NCBI GenBank assembly: GCA_010015675.1
Contig: ML976994.1
Coordinates: 737,607 to 801,606 of the forward strand
Direction of reading: 5' to 3'
Length of the DNA stretch: 64,000 nt
Origin: Byssothecium circinans
Lineage: Eukaryota > Ascomycota > Dothideomycetes > Pleosporales > Massarinaceae
Each line of letters begins with the position of its first letter. Position 1 is the stretch's first letter. The position numbers and the translations under genes are program-made. This document shows, one piece after another, positions 23,626 to 34,330 of this stretch. The notes beneath the pieces were generated by a model. It was given only the letters and a program-made list of their open reading frames with translations, was not told where the DNA came from and ran no database searches.

Positions 23626-25068
23626 ATGGACCACCATTTTTCGTTGGGCGCTAACCATTCTTCCTCGCATTTTGGTGAGGAGGAAGATATGGATATTAGC
23701 ATGGATGCGTCGGCCGCGTTTCCCTACGCGCAACAGTATATTCCGCATGACCAGCAGGCTGCCTATGTTAACCACAACTCGTACAGTGAGTTTTTCGCCC
23801 TAGATGACGCGAGTATGGCAGCCTTGCTAACAAGTACCGTAGCATTTCTTCAAGGGTCTGAACAATACCCATCCTTGAATTTCGATTACCCGACACAACG
23901 CTCGCACAATCGCCAACCATCGACATCGACTCAATCATCGTATTCATCGGCATTTCGTTCTTCGAACGGAAGCACGTTCTCTCAATGGCGGCCAAGAAAT
24001 TCCATCGCATCAACCAACACAGCATGGTCGCAAGTTGAATACTCGGAAGAGCAGCAAATTGCTCTGACCGCGAGCGCGCTGGAATCGCGTTCGCTCGTCG
24101 CATCTCCACCTCCTCATGCACCTTTCGAGGAATCCACCGCGGTACCGTCGGCTAAGCGAGCAGCCCCGCGTCAGCAAGCGCTCAAAAGGGACCCGTTCGA
24201 GACATGCGTATCCCGAAGAAAGCGATCACGACCTGCGCAGAAACTGTCGAGGTATTGGTGCACTTCGTGTGAGGAAGGATTCGGAGAGAAGTACGACTGG
24301 AAGAGACACGAAGAAACGTACCAGGAACGGACGGAAATGTTCGAATGTGACCTGTGCGAGAACGTCTACTTTCTCGACAAAGACTTTGCTCAGCACCACC
24401 AGAAGAGCCATCGATGCCGAGTGTGCGGTCCAAAGCATCATGTCGATTTAGCAAGACGCAAGCGAATGGCACGGACTGGATGGGGGTGCGGATTCTGCAA
24501 CCACTTCAGTTCGGACTGGGGCGAGCGATGCAACCATATTGACGGGCACTTTCAGAAGGAAAACAAGACAATGGATGACTGGCATCATTCCCAAGTGATC
24601 TTCTCGCTACTTCAGCGACCAGAGATCTTGCCTCACTGGAACCGTCTCCTTGAGATCAAAAAACGGACCCGTTCGGCGTTCCGTTGGAAGAGTCATAACA
24701 GTGGCCGTGTTGAAGGCTTTCCCGAGTCGAATCCCTCGCCTCAGCTACAGGATCTTCTGGAGTACTGGACACGTGACCAGGACATTGCACCTATTGTGAA
24801 TCTAGGATTCAAGCTAGGTCTCAAGGAGAAGGAGCTCCCACGACTACCCGAGCCAGAAGAAGGCCATGAACCGATGCAGCAACATCAAAGCCCGCAGGCA
24901 CTCACCCACCTCCCTGCTGCATCGCATAGACTGGCGGATGAGATCCCGCCATGGAGCTCATTCCTCGATACGATCATCGAGGACTCGCTACAGCCGACCG
25001 GTGCTATCGACCTCGAGGCTTTCAACTCTGCTTTCAATAACAGCCAAGACTTTCTTTTCCCTCACTAG
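23626..25068 (+). CDS. C2H2 zinc-finger protein, putative transcription factor
   Basis: The start has a near-perfect Kozak context (CCGCCATGG). Read straight through, the protein is 480 aa, but 23786-23842 is a typical intron: GTGAGT, GCTAAC branch and TAG acceptor, 57 nt and in frame with no stop. Splicing gives 461 aa. The N-terminal half is Ser/Gln/Pro-rich and probably disordered. A basic patch (KRDPFETCVSRRKRSRP) comes before two zinc fingers, WCTSCEEGF..KRHEETY and FECDLCENVY..HHQKSH, with a further Cys/His group (CRVC, CGFC..HIDGH). The C-terminal part is acidic and Pro-rich. A DNA-binding role is inferred from the fingers. I do not recognise a named orthologue. Confidence 0.85.
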   Translation: MDHHFSLGANHSSSHFGEEEDMDISMDASAAFPYAQQYIPHDQQAAYVNHNSYSEFFALDDASMAALLTSTVAFLQGSEQYPSLNFDYPTQRSHNRQPSTSTQSSYSSAFRSSNGSTFSQWRPRNSIASTNTAWSQVEYSEEQQIALTASALESRSLVASPPPHAPFEESTAVPSAKRAAPRQQALKRDPFETCVSRRKRSRPAQKLSRYWCTSCEEGFGEKYDWKRHEETYQERTEMFECDLCENVYFLDKDFAQHHQKSHRCRVCGPKHHVDLARRKRMARTGWGCGFCNHFSSDWGERCNHIDGHFQKENKTMDDWHHSQVIFSLLQRPEILPHWNRLLEIKKRTRSAFRWKSHNSGRVEGFPESNPSPQLQDLLEYWTRDQDIAPIVNLGFKLGLKEKELPRLPEPEEGHEPMQQHQSPQALTHLPAASHRLADEIPPWSSFLDTIIEDSLQPTGAIDLEAFNSAFNNSQDFLFPH

Positions 25069-25989
25069 GCTGCTGTTAATGTGGAACATTTTCCTTTCTC
25101 GGTCTGGAACCCTGTAATGTGTATTGTTTACGCTGCTTGAAGTAATGCGCCAGGTGCGCGGTAATGATGGGGATTTCTCTTAAGCATGACCACATATTTC
25201 TGTCGAGAAGTCATTGAGTGACTGTGGAGTTCAAGCTGCATCGTCACGTAATACTGTAGATTTTAAAACGCATAGCGAGCAGGCGCTCATGTTATTGGAA
25301 AATATTGCAACATTCTTCTCTTTACCGTACATCGACAACCTCTGTGACTTGAGCAATCTTTATTCCTCCTCCTCGCGATCTCTTTCCCCACATACTCTCA
25401 AGCCTCAACACGTCAAACACGTCACCCAAATCTCTGGGATCTTGACCGGTGCACCGGATAATGCCCCCTAAATCCAGCCTAGCGTGTTTCCCAAATACAG
25501 CCCCAGAGGTACCGAATTCACCTGAAACGTTTTGGTAATCCAGTGTTGTTGCACAACAAGAACAAGGCCTACACGTGGGCGGACAAAAACATGTGCTAGG
25601 TATAATATGGGAAATGGGGCATCATTGGACGGACTTTTGTTTTGTCTTTGGCCTTTGGTTTTTGTCCACCTGAGGCGAGGATCGGGGGATGTGTTTTGCG
25701 TTGTGCATATGGTGAAGGTGAAGGTGAAGGTGAAGGGAGATCAGGGGAACTGGGTGAGTGATGGTTTTCAGGTGAAGATGTGGGAGGAGGAGGAGAGGGG
25801 GTTTGGGCTGGTGAACGGGAGACGGAGGGTGTATGATAGGGGAAGGACGCAGGGTATATAATGGGGGAGGACGGGGAGTTTTTGAAATGGTAGTTCTAAA
25901 TCTGCGACTCTCTACGTTCTGTTGAACAACCAACCTACTCGACCTAAAATCCTTATACTTTCATCCAGCAAAGCTAATTCGATAGCAAT
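25069..25989. other. Intergenic region
   Basis: No supported gene. A tandem GGTGAA hexamer repeat lies at about 25710-25735. Confidence 0.45.
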
Positions 25990-26466
25990 ATGACGGCACT
26001 TGAGGTGCGATTTTTCCTACCACGTTCCTCTTATATCGCAAATAATTAGGCTAACCTTCACGTTTGTCCTTAGTATCGCGCTCCATCGTCGGCCGTCGTT
26101 AACGGCAACGGGAACGGCAACGGCAACGGCGGTATGCTGTCGTTAACAATCCGCCTGACGTCTACCTCTCCATTTCCGGATACCTCATCACAAGTACATA
26201 CATCCACATCATCATCATCATCGTCATCATCATCATCATCCACATCCACAACATCGTCTTCATCGTCGTCGGGAGCGGGAGCTTCATATCCCACTACAAA
26301 CTCCTCGATGGCGTCGAGTCTCCCAAGAGTGAAAGAGAAAGGGAACGACGAAGAGAACGATGAGAATCTGCAGCTGATTGCAATGTGGTTGGAGCAGAGA
26401 TCGCGAGAGGAACCTTGGAATGCGTTGGCTTCTGCGAGGACGTCGCGAGGGGGTCTAGGGGAGTGA
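25990..26466 (+). CDS. Hypothetical low-complexity protein
   Basis: Exons 25990-26004 and 26074-26466 would give 135 aa, starting MTALEYRAPSSAVVNG. The intron donor GTGCGA is weak, but a GCTAAC branch and CTTAG acceptor are good. The second exon has an NGNGNG run and a long Ser/Thr run coded by TCA repeats (about 26200-26265). It ends in a non-repetitive part, NLQLIAMWLEQRSREEPWNA, which looks like a real conserved helix. I do not recognise the family. An antisense frame over the same bases is a mirror of the repeat and is less likely. Doubtful but worth recording. Confidence 0.35.
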
Positions 26467-28664
26467 GGATCTAGGGGGGTAATGGGGTGCAGGTGTGCGG
26501 GGGCGGAGGAGGGGAGGGTTGGATGGAGAAGGGATGTATGAGTTATTGGATTTGAGATAAGTGCGGATACCGCCCACAAGGCCGAGACTTTTTGGTATGA
26601 AGTGAAGTTGAGGGATGGAATGAAGTTGGATGTCTGTCTCTGTCAGACCGGAACTTCGGGGACAGTTTGGAGAGTTGGAGAGGCATAAAGTTGGTTGAGT
26701 AGAGATGGGGGGTTGATTTCGATGTATTGATGTTGGGGAAGAGCTAGTCCCGATTAGTGCGCGCTAAGAAATCGCGCTAGTGACGCGCCTTTACCCTCAA
26801 ACTATTCTTTCGCTTCTCCGTCTCCACCACTCCACCAATCCCATCGTATTTTCATCGTTCATCGGTCTACAGCTCACAGATTACCTACGATGATACGAAT
26901 GCAATCTCGCGGCTCTGTTTATGCGGCGATGAGGTGCGCGTGTGTGCACGAAAACGTCTCGCTTGACTAAGCGGGCTGCAAATGCGCTGCTGTGGGTAAA
27001 ATCTGATATGAACGCAGGTCTTTTCACTCGCTGACGTATTTATCTAGATTTCTTGTGCAGGTTGCATTGTTCCTACCGGATACAGGAGTTATCTTGCGTA
27101 CAAGTATTGTTATTTTGCACGCGCACAAACCTCTCTTCCAGAGTGCGAGATCGACTATAGGCCGCGCAGAGTTTGATGGCTCACGTTGTTCTTGAAGACT
27201 GATTGCCACACCCGTACCCCTTCATCACACTAATCACGTTCTCTCTTTCCTGTCCTTGCCGTTACGTTGTCATCTCTATGTATTCGTTCTCGCCCTAGTG
27301 TTCGCCTTCCTTCATATTGCCACGGGCGTAACACGGATGTAGTCTTTGGACTTCGTCTGTGGGTCCATCAAGCCGGCCATTTCGACCAACAGTGAAGCCC
27401 CCGAGGCGAGCTGAATGGTTTTTGGACAAAGGCAATGCCCTAGATTAAGCCTCCAGGCGTGAGTCTCTCTGGCGTCTCTTCCCTGCTGCTCATCCTCTAC
27501 GTTGCTCGAAAGGGTGCGTGATGATGGAAGGGCGGCATAGGTGGGATTGACGCTCGTTTTCAACTCATACATACCTTTCCACTGCTGCAGCGAAGAGACC
27601 AGAATCTACAGTCTTTGAATTTGGAAAAGGCTGGCTCCAGCTTACGCATGAGAGGATTGAGCTGGATAGTTTCGAAAAGAAGTCGCTAAGGAGTTTTTGT
27701 CAATCGGACCATTCCCACCTCTGTGCGGTCCGACCCGCTGGTCCCTTAGATTCACATGCGACTTAGCCTACCCCTGCTGCGGTACACTCTTTCGCTTCCT
27801 ATGATCTGGATTGTAGACGCACATTTTCTCGTATACCCATCCATGCCACGTGGTGTACCGGTACCTTGGACTCCGATTTTTTCCAAGGCTAGCCGGCAGG
27901 GCAAAAAGACTGCCTTTCTTGCCTTCAGACGAATCCATCAGTACAACGACATCAGTACGCTTCCTAAAGCGCATGCCCTTTTGCCATGCTGCCGTGATCA
28001 TATGGCACATTTCGCTTTGAAGTAGATACTGACCATGGTCTTAGGAGCAGCGGTGAAACGCACCACAGTTTTCCGCCCACACTCTGACATTCCCTAGCAT
28101 ATCAAGCTTTGCTGATTTACCGGTGCATCTGACAGAATCTCTGCCGGCAGGTAATCGCAGCCCGGCTGAAGTGCTTGCGGACCGGAATACCGTCTCCCGC
28201 GTTAGCCGTTCCCTCTTCCAGGGTACGCCCCACTCGCTTAGCCCCGCGCTACTTTTTACTTCATATCTGTCAAACCAAGCTTATAAGAACCTATCACGAT
28301 GCTTCAGCAAGTCGTTCGCTACAGCTTTTCCTCCTCTCACGCTGTTTTGTGAAACCGCTCTGCTCACCTCTCAACGCTTACTCCCACCTCGCGGCCCTCA
28401 GCACACTCTGCCGCTCTCTTGATTCTAGCTTTCTGCCTCAGCATTTAGTGGAGCAGACATTTCATATCCATAGGCCGTGCCTTCTGCGAGACTGTCGTTC
28501 ATTCTAGTTGCAGTAATTGCCTGTCGCCTCCACTAACACACAGTAAGCTACATCTTCCCCGTGTCATGCGCGCCACGGCTTGTGTACACTCTAACTAAAT
28601 GTTGGTGCCTCATTGATCTAAACCAGTCATATTCACAGCTATTATAGTACCGTACTCGCCCAGG
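26467..28664. other. Long intergenic region without a supported gene
   Basis: About 2.2 kb with short open frames only. The 3' part is pyrimidine-rich and may be the promoter and leader of the GH94 gene. Nothing else is supported. Confidence 0.45.
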
Positions 28665-31022
28665 ATGCTCCGAGCTACGAATAATGGCGATCGTTATGAA
28701 CTTTCCAGTCCGACGACTCTACCAAAGGCTGGTGGGTTTCTTTGGAACCAGAAGATGATGATTCAAGTCACCTGCCGAGGATATGCGACATCACAATTCA
28801 TGCAGCCTGAACCTGCCAAGTACGCCCACGCACCAAATCTAGAAGCGAAGACTTTCATGCAACCAGAGCAGAACTATTACGCCCATCACCCAGGCCGCTT
28901 CGTCTATGTCAAAGACGAGGAAACGAATGAGTTGTTTTCGGCACCCTACGAGCCGATCCGGGCAAAACTGGACAAGTTCGTCTTCTCCGTCGGCAAGAGT
29001 GACATATCATGGACTGTTGAGAAGAGCGGCATCCGTATCGAGCTGAGCTTTCTGCTTCCTACACACGATGTGGCTGAACTTTGGTCCATCAAGGTGACGA
29101 ACGTGTCTGGCCGTGAACGCAAGCTCAGCATCTACCCGTATTTTCCGATTGGTTACAAGTCATGGATGAATCAAGAGGCCGAATGGAATGAGAACGTTGG
29201 CGGGGTTGTTGCAAGTGGCAAGACACCGTACCAAAAAGCTGAAGATTATCCAAAGACGAAGTATCTGAAAGACAAGACGTACTTCCTCTGTGAAGAGAGA
29301 CCAATCTCATGGGAAGCCAGGCAGGAAGCCTTTGAGGGGGAAGGTGGCTTGCATGATCCGTCATCATTCAAGGAGGCTCAATTGAGCAATAGCGAGGCGC
29401 GCTACGAAACACCTACAGCAATCGTGCAGTATCGCGTTGCGTTGAAGTCAGATGAATCCAAAGAATACCGATTTCTATTCGGTCCTGCGTTTGACGATAA
29501 GGAGATTCTCGACATGAGGAGCAAATATCTTAGCAAGGAAGCCTTTGCTGAGTCTGCGAAAGCTTACCAAGAGTACATAGAGAAGGGGAGCGGTTGCCTC
29601 AAGATCGAAACTCCAGACAAGGAGCTTGATAACCTCGTCAACAATTGGTTGGCTCGTCAAGTCTACTACCACGGCGATGTGAATCGTCTAACAACGGACC
29701 CACAAACACGGAATTACCTACAAGACAACATGGGCATGAGCTTCATCAAGCCTGAAGTTGCGCGAAATGCCATCATCACTTCAGTCTCGCAACAAGAGAA
29801 GAACGGATCTATGCCTGATGGAATCCTACTTGCAGAAGGTGCAGAGCTCAAGTACATCAACCAGGTCCCGCACACCGACCACTGTGTATGGCTACCCATT
29901 GCCCTCGAGATCTACCTCAGTGAAACCGCCGACTACGCGCTCCTTGACGAGACAGTCACAAGCATGCATGGCGACACTTACACCGTCTTCGAACGCTTTA
30001 GTCGCGCCATGGACTGGCTCCTCCGCGCCCGAGATCACCGCGGTCTAAGTTTCATTGCGCAAGGCGACTGGTGCGACCCCATGAACATGGTCGGGCCCAA
30101 AGGCATCGGTGTCTCAGGCTGGCTCACTGTAGCCACAGCCTATGCATGTAAACTGTGGGCCGATATCTGCGAATCAGCCGGCAAGAAAGACATCGCATCC
30201 AAATACCGCGAAGCCGCCAAAGAAGTCAACGATCGCGCAAACGAGCATCTCTGGGACGGCGACTGGTACGCCCGCGGCATCACCGACAACAACGTCACTT
30301 TCGGCATCAAGAAGGACAACGAAGGACGCATCTGGCTCAACCCGCAAGCATGGTCTATTCTCGGCGGAGCCGCCTCATCCGAGCAAATCTCCAAAATCCT
30401 CCCGCAAGTCGACGACCAACTTAGCACTCCCTATGGCGTCGTCATGTTCGCACCACCTTTCACCAGCATGCGCGAAGATATCGGTCGTGTGACGCAAAAG
30501 TACCCCGGTCAAGGCGAGAACGGAAGCGTGTACAACCACGCTGGCGCCTTTTACATCTGGGCCCTATACAGCATCTCGGAGTCTGACCGCGCGTATAAGA
30601 TCCTGCGTCAAATGATTCCGGGTCCGTCTGAAGAAGACTACATCCAGCGCGGACAATTGCCAGTGTATATCCCGAACTACTACCGAGGTGGGTACAAACT
30701 CTTTCCGAAGACAGCAGGGAGGAGTTCGCAGCTGTTCAACACGGGGACGGTTAGCTGGGTATATCGGAGCTTGGTGGAGGGGCTTTGTGGTTTGAGGGGT
30801 GTCAGGGAGGGTTTGGTGGTTAAGCCACAGATTCCGCGGGAGTGGGAGGGGATGAAGGCTCGGAGGGAGTTTCGAGGCGCGGTGTTTGAGGTTGAGGTTA
30901 AGAGGGGTGAGGGGAAGGAGAGGAGGGTTGTTGTTGATGGGAGTGTGTTGGACGGGGATGTCATCAAGGGGATTGAAAAGGGGAGGACGTATAAGGTGGA
31001 GGTGGTGGTACCGAGGGCTTGA
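28665..31022 (+). CDS. GH94 glycoside phosphorylase (cellobionic acid/cellobiose phosphorylase-like)
   Basis: A single exon of 785 aa, the usual length for GH94. The N-terminal beta-rich domain (family 36 glycosyltransferase-like) is followed by an (alpha/alpha)6 catalytic domain. QGDWCDPMNMVG, with Asp468 in GDW, occupies the position of the GH94 GDWND signature that carries the general acid. ENGSVYNHAGAF corresponds to the ENGG..H segment. GH94 enzymes cleave beta-glucosides with phosphate. A Neurospora GH94 protein of similar size is a cellobionic acid phosphorylase, which would link it to oxidative cellulose breakdown; assignment here is by family resemblance only. There is no signal peptide, so it should be cytosolic. 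It has no introns, unlike most neighbours. Confidence 0.88.
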   Translation: MLRATNNGDRYELSSPTTLPKAGGFLWNQKMMIQVTCRGYATSQFMQPEPAKYAHAPNLEAKTFMQPEQNYYAHHPGRFVYVKDEETNELFSAPYEPIRAKLDKFVFSVGKSDISWTVEKSGIRIELSFLLPTHDVAELWSIKVTNVSGRERKLSIYPYFPIGYKSWMNQEAEWNENVGGVVASGKTPYQKAEDYPKTKYLKDKTYFLCEERPISWEARQEAFEGEGGLHDPSSFKEAQLSNSEARYETPTAIVQYRVALKSDESKEYRFLFGPAFDDKEILDMRSKYLSKEAFAESAKAYQEYIEKGSGCLKIETPDKELDNLVNNWLARQVYYHGDVNRLTTDPQTRNYLQDNMGMSFIKPEVARNAIITSVSQQEKNGSMPDGILLAEGAELKYINQVPHTDHCVWLPIALEIYLSETADYALLDETVTSMHGDTYTVFERFSRAMDWLLRARDHRGLSFIAQGDWCDPMNMVGPKGIGVSGWLTVATAYACKLWADICESAGKKDIASKYREAAKEVNDRANEHLWDGDWYARGITDNNVTFGIKKDNEGRIWLNPQAWSILGGAASSEQISKILPQVDDQLSTPYGVVMFAPPFTSMREDIGRVTQKYPGQGENGSVYNHAGAFYIWALYSISESDRAYKILRQMIPGPSEEDYIQRGQLPVYIPNYYRGGYKLFPKTAGRSSQLFNTGTVSWVYRSLVEGLCGLRGVREGLVVKPQIPREWEGMKARREFRGAVFEVEVKRGEGKERRVVVDGSVLDGDVIKGIEKGRTYKVEVVVPRA

Positions 31023-31559
31023 AGGTGAGATGCTGATGACTTCTTGCTTACATGGGGTGATTTGCGGTTTTTTCTTAGGGGGACACTTGTTGTTCCTCCT
31101 TTGCGAAGTTTCTTTAGTAGTCTAGATCTTTACTGGTCCGCAATTAATCGCCTTCCATCATCACCGTACTTGATATTTACTTCACGACTTACTTCACTTG
31201 GAAATATATTTGTCAAGTTGCCAGAACCGTCACTTTTTCCAATCTCACGTCAAAGCAGTACCTAGGGCTAGTTGACTTGATGATGATAGCCATCCAGGTC
31301 GTGCCTGATTGGCTGATGAGGTGGCGCGAATAAAGCGGGGCTGATTAGCCCCCTTGCGGACCTCGCGGAAACTACCACTAGCTTAAGCACGATGACGATT
31401 ATCGATTCATCTTCCCTTTATCCCATCACTCCAAGGTTTTTATTCTTATCATCGGTCGAATCCATTTTACAGAGGACCTTTAACTCCCCACCCCTGTCAT
31501 TGAGCTCGAAGGAAGCTCCTAATTGTTTTCATCCCTCAACAAACAGAAGATCAGAGAAT
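31023..31559. other. Intergenic region and leader of the F-box gene
   Basis: Contains an upstream in-frame ATG at 31392 that could lengthen the F-box protein by 56 residues. Otherwise no feature seen. Confidence 0.45.
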
Positions 31560-33164
31560 ATGGCAGAAGTGTCACCAAGATACCAAGGTCTCCGCGCAAA
31601 GCTTGGTTTTGGCCCCAGCAAGAAGTCGAGCACTCGGAAGCTGATTAGGAAAAATGGTCCACGAGAAGAACGCATCCCAGAGGAACAGGTTCGACAGTCT
31701 TCGTTCGAACTTTTCAAAGGACCATCTAGCCCCCAACAACGACTTGATAGCCCGCGTGAGCCCTCATCATTGCCGATTGGGAGAAAAACGAGCGTCGAAG
31801 AGCAAACGCAACGGAATGCATCTGTCACATTTTCCAAGACGGCGCCGCGCAAACTATCCAAATTGCCACACCAGATTCCTGGACAGCGTAACGAGGATGT
31901 GCTTGATCAGGATACGGGTGAGAGAAAAGACTTAACCGACATGATGCACGCTTTTACCTATCATGAAGGAATTGACGACGTCGTTGAATCCGAAGCACCT
32001 ATGCCAGCAGAGTACGACTATTCCCGTCCAGATGGAGCTACACTTTTCGCCCGCGCATCTCCCGAATTATGGCTTCTCATAAGCGACTATCTGTCTCCGA
32101 TAGATGTTGCGAATCTGGCTTCAACTTGTCGAACAATGCATTACCGGCTCGGCAATCATCCTTACGAGCTTCTACGCAATCCAGCAAACCGCGCCTACCG
32201 ACTTGATTTTCTACTTGCCATGGACCAAAAGCTTCCAGCTCACCTCTTCTGCTTCCCTTGCACACAATGGCATCTCCGCACTCATCCAGGTCAAGAAAAA
32301 CTCAAGCCGCCCCAGGTTTTGAATCCACTTTTCCACTGCCCGAACAGTACAAACGTACTCCGACCACCGCCGCGCCTACGCGTCAGCGAAGGTCGCCTTC
32401 TTCCTTTCGCCTTCGTTCAACTCGCCAAAAGGCATTTTGCATACGGTCCCACCTACGGCATCCCCGTGAAATCCCTTTCCCGCCGTTGGAAAGATCCTTA
32501 CTCGCCTTGGTCCCACGAAAGCATGTATCACGTCACTAAGAATGGACACGTCCTCATGCGCATCAAATCACAAGTTTTCGTCGAAGGCGGTATGCCACCG
32601 GCTGCAAAGCGCATGTTGCTGTTCAGCAGAGGCGACTACACGCCATACTTCAGCGTCTGTGCGCACTGGCAAAAAGGCGTCCTGACATCCATCCCCAAAT
32701 GTGCCCTCGATCACATCCCCGTTCCAAAAGTCAATGTCGTCGAAGCCGTTCGCACAAGAATGCACACGAACAAAGCTGTTGGTCCTGTGGCCCTCTGTCC
32801 CAAGTGCCAGCCCATGCGCCGCTGCACCGAATGTCCGACAGAATATCTCTTCGAGCTCAAACTCGTAGAAGATAAGACATTGAAGACGTATGGCCCGGAA
32901 CGTTTCAAGCAAGCGTTGCTTGTCACGCGGTGGAGCGATTTGGGTCCTGCGAGGAGCCCGGACGATAAGGAGTGGAGTGCTATTGTGGGGGAGGGAACCG
33001 GGTATGATAGCTTTTCGGAGATTGGGAAGAGGGCTGTTAGTGGCGTTTTTGAGGCGGCGTTTTCGGATTCGACGCCAGGGCAGAGGATACTGAGTATGAA
33101 TCCCAAGGCGGGGAAGAGGGAAATGGCGGAGGATGCGAACGAGGATGATGGTGATTGGTATTGA
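31560..33164 (+). CDS. F-box protein
   Basis: A single exon; from ATG 31560 the protein is 534 aa. The F-box is PELWLLISDYLSPIDVANLA followed by STCRTMHYRLG, around residues 165-200. It would bind Skp1 and serve as substrate receptor of an SCF ubiquitin ligase. The N-terminal 150 residues are basic, Ser-rich and probably disordered. After the F-box comes a conserved region with paired cysteines (CFPC, CPKCQPMRRCTEC) that may bind zinc. An in-frame ATG at 31392 would give 590 aa, but the sequence between the two looks like an A/T/C-rich leader, so I prefer 31560. The target is unknown. Confidence 0.8.
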   Translation: MAEVSPRYQGLRAKLGFGPSKKSSTRKLIRKNGPREERIPEEQVRQSSFELFKGPSSPQQRLDSPREPSSLPIGRKTSVEEQTQRNASVTFSKTAPRKLSKLPHQIPGQRNEDVLDQDTGERKDLTDMMHAFTYHEGIDDVVESEAPMPAEYDYSRPDGATLFARASPELWLLISDYLSPIDVANLASTCRTMHYRLGNHPYELLRNPANRAYRLDFLLAMDQKLPAHLFCFPCTQWHLRTHPGQEKLKPPQVLNPLFHCPNSTNVLRPPPRLRVSEGRLLPFAFVQLAKRHFAYGPTYGIPVKSLSRRWKDPYSPWSHESMYHVTKNGHVLMRIKSQVFVEGGMPPAAKRMLLFSRGDYTPYFSVCAHWQKGVLTSIPKCALDHIPVPKVNVVEAVRTRMHTNKAVGPVALCPKCQPMRRCTECPTEYLFELKLVEDKTLKTYGPERFKQALLVTRWSDLGPARSPDDKEWSAIVGEGTGYDSFSEIGKRAVSGVFEAAFSDSTPGQRILSMNPKAGKREMAEDANEDDGDWY

Positions 33165-33298
33165 AACGAGCTTACAAGGGCTCCGAGTATTGTCAATTTC
33201 TCCGACCTCGAGGGTTTGGGACTCTCTGGTCAACGCATTTCCAATGACACACTGCCGCTCAATAGCATTTACGATCCATTCTCGTCCATTCTTCTGCT

Positions 33299-34330
33299 TC
33301 AAGTCTCTGTTCTAGGAGTCCCACCATCCTTTCGCTCAGCATCTAACTTATTGAACTTCTTGACCACTTGCAGCGTAGCATAGTAGCTAAACGGCAGCGC
33401 AAGAAACCACAGTCCACAATTGATCGTGGCAATCAATACTGTCGGTACTGCCTGAACACCAAACCCAACAGCCACACCTGCCGTCTCAATTCCCCTCAGC
33501 AACGAACTATATTTAATCTGATCCCCCGGCGAATCAGACAGGTTACCAATACACCAATAGATGTAATTTTTCAACCATACCCAAACTAATCCTCTCGAAC
33601 AAATACACCCCGAACCCTCTCCCAAAGTTTTTCTGATTTCCCCAATCGAGCACAGGGCGCGTATGTCGATATTCGTTCTGGATGAATACAGCCCAGATCC
33701 AGGTCGCCGAGTTCAGCACAGCGATCAAAACATCCGTCGAAACAGCTCTGACCTGTCGACTCTTATGCCATGGCACATCGACCAATACGCCAGTCAACCA
33801 CGTCGCCAAAGTGCCTACGACAGCTCACATGAAGCTCCCCAGTGCTCTTGACCTAACGGTGAAATACGTCGCGAGATAGGTCCCAGGATATGCTTAGATC
33901 CAACCAAAATACGAAAACAATGGCGTCAACAACAAGATACTCCTACTCCTCATCAGCCTCCACATCTCCCTCCCTTCAACCCTCCACTCAATCCCTCTCG
34001 GCGCACTGATTCTCGTCCCGTCATCCCTCACCACCTTCTCCGGATTCGACAACAGCAGCCCGAGAAATAATCCAAGGCATTGAATAGCGATGAACCCCCA
34101 ATAAGTCTGATATCCTACTTTACCCCTTTAGTTGCTGCGATGGTTCAGCGCGAGGGACACGGCGCCACCGATGATATTCCCAAAGTTGCGTGCGTGAAAG
34201 ATTATAAGGAAGCAAATGACCCTAACCCCTGCGGTGGCACAGCCTGCAACACACCGCCCCCCTCTTAAGGACGATGACAATATTACCACACCAACAACCT
34301 GAATGAGAATTGGCTTAAGAAAGTGCAAGA
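33299..34330 (-). pseudogene. UNC93-like MFS transporter, decayed
   Basis: Read on the minus strand, pieces in order match the UNC93-like (DUF895) transporter family: ARNFGNIIGGAVSLALNH, GYQTYWGFIAIQCLGLFLG, NPEKVVRDDGTRI, LLLTPLFSYFGWI, AYPGTYLATYFTVRSRAL, VGTLATWLTGVLVD, and NYIYWCIGNLSDSPGDQ to the C-terminus. It is broken by TAA at 34130-34128, TAA at 33896-33894 and TGA at 33827-33825, and by a frameshift near 33595. The two TAA codons stand where the family has Gln (CAA), fitting C to T change. The N-terminal quarter is missing. It marks the boundary between the gene-dense part and the repeat-rich part. Confidence 0.85.

Noticed and set aside
26070..26579. Minus-strand open frame of 169 codons with a poly-Asp run
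   Set aside because: It mirrors the TCA repeat of the plus strand and has no conserved part.
27312..27572. Minus-strand open frame of 86 codons, with protein-like composition
   Set aside because: No start context, no domain and no clear adjoining exon.
31392..31559. N-terminal extension of the F-box protein
   Set aside because: Sequence looks like a leader (A/T/C-rich) and the internal ATG gives a normal start. Not fully excluded.
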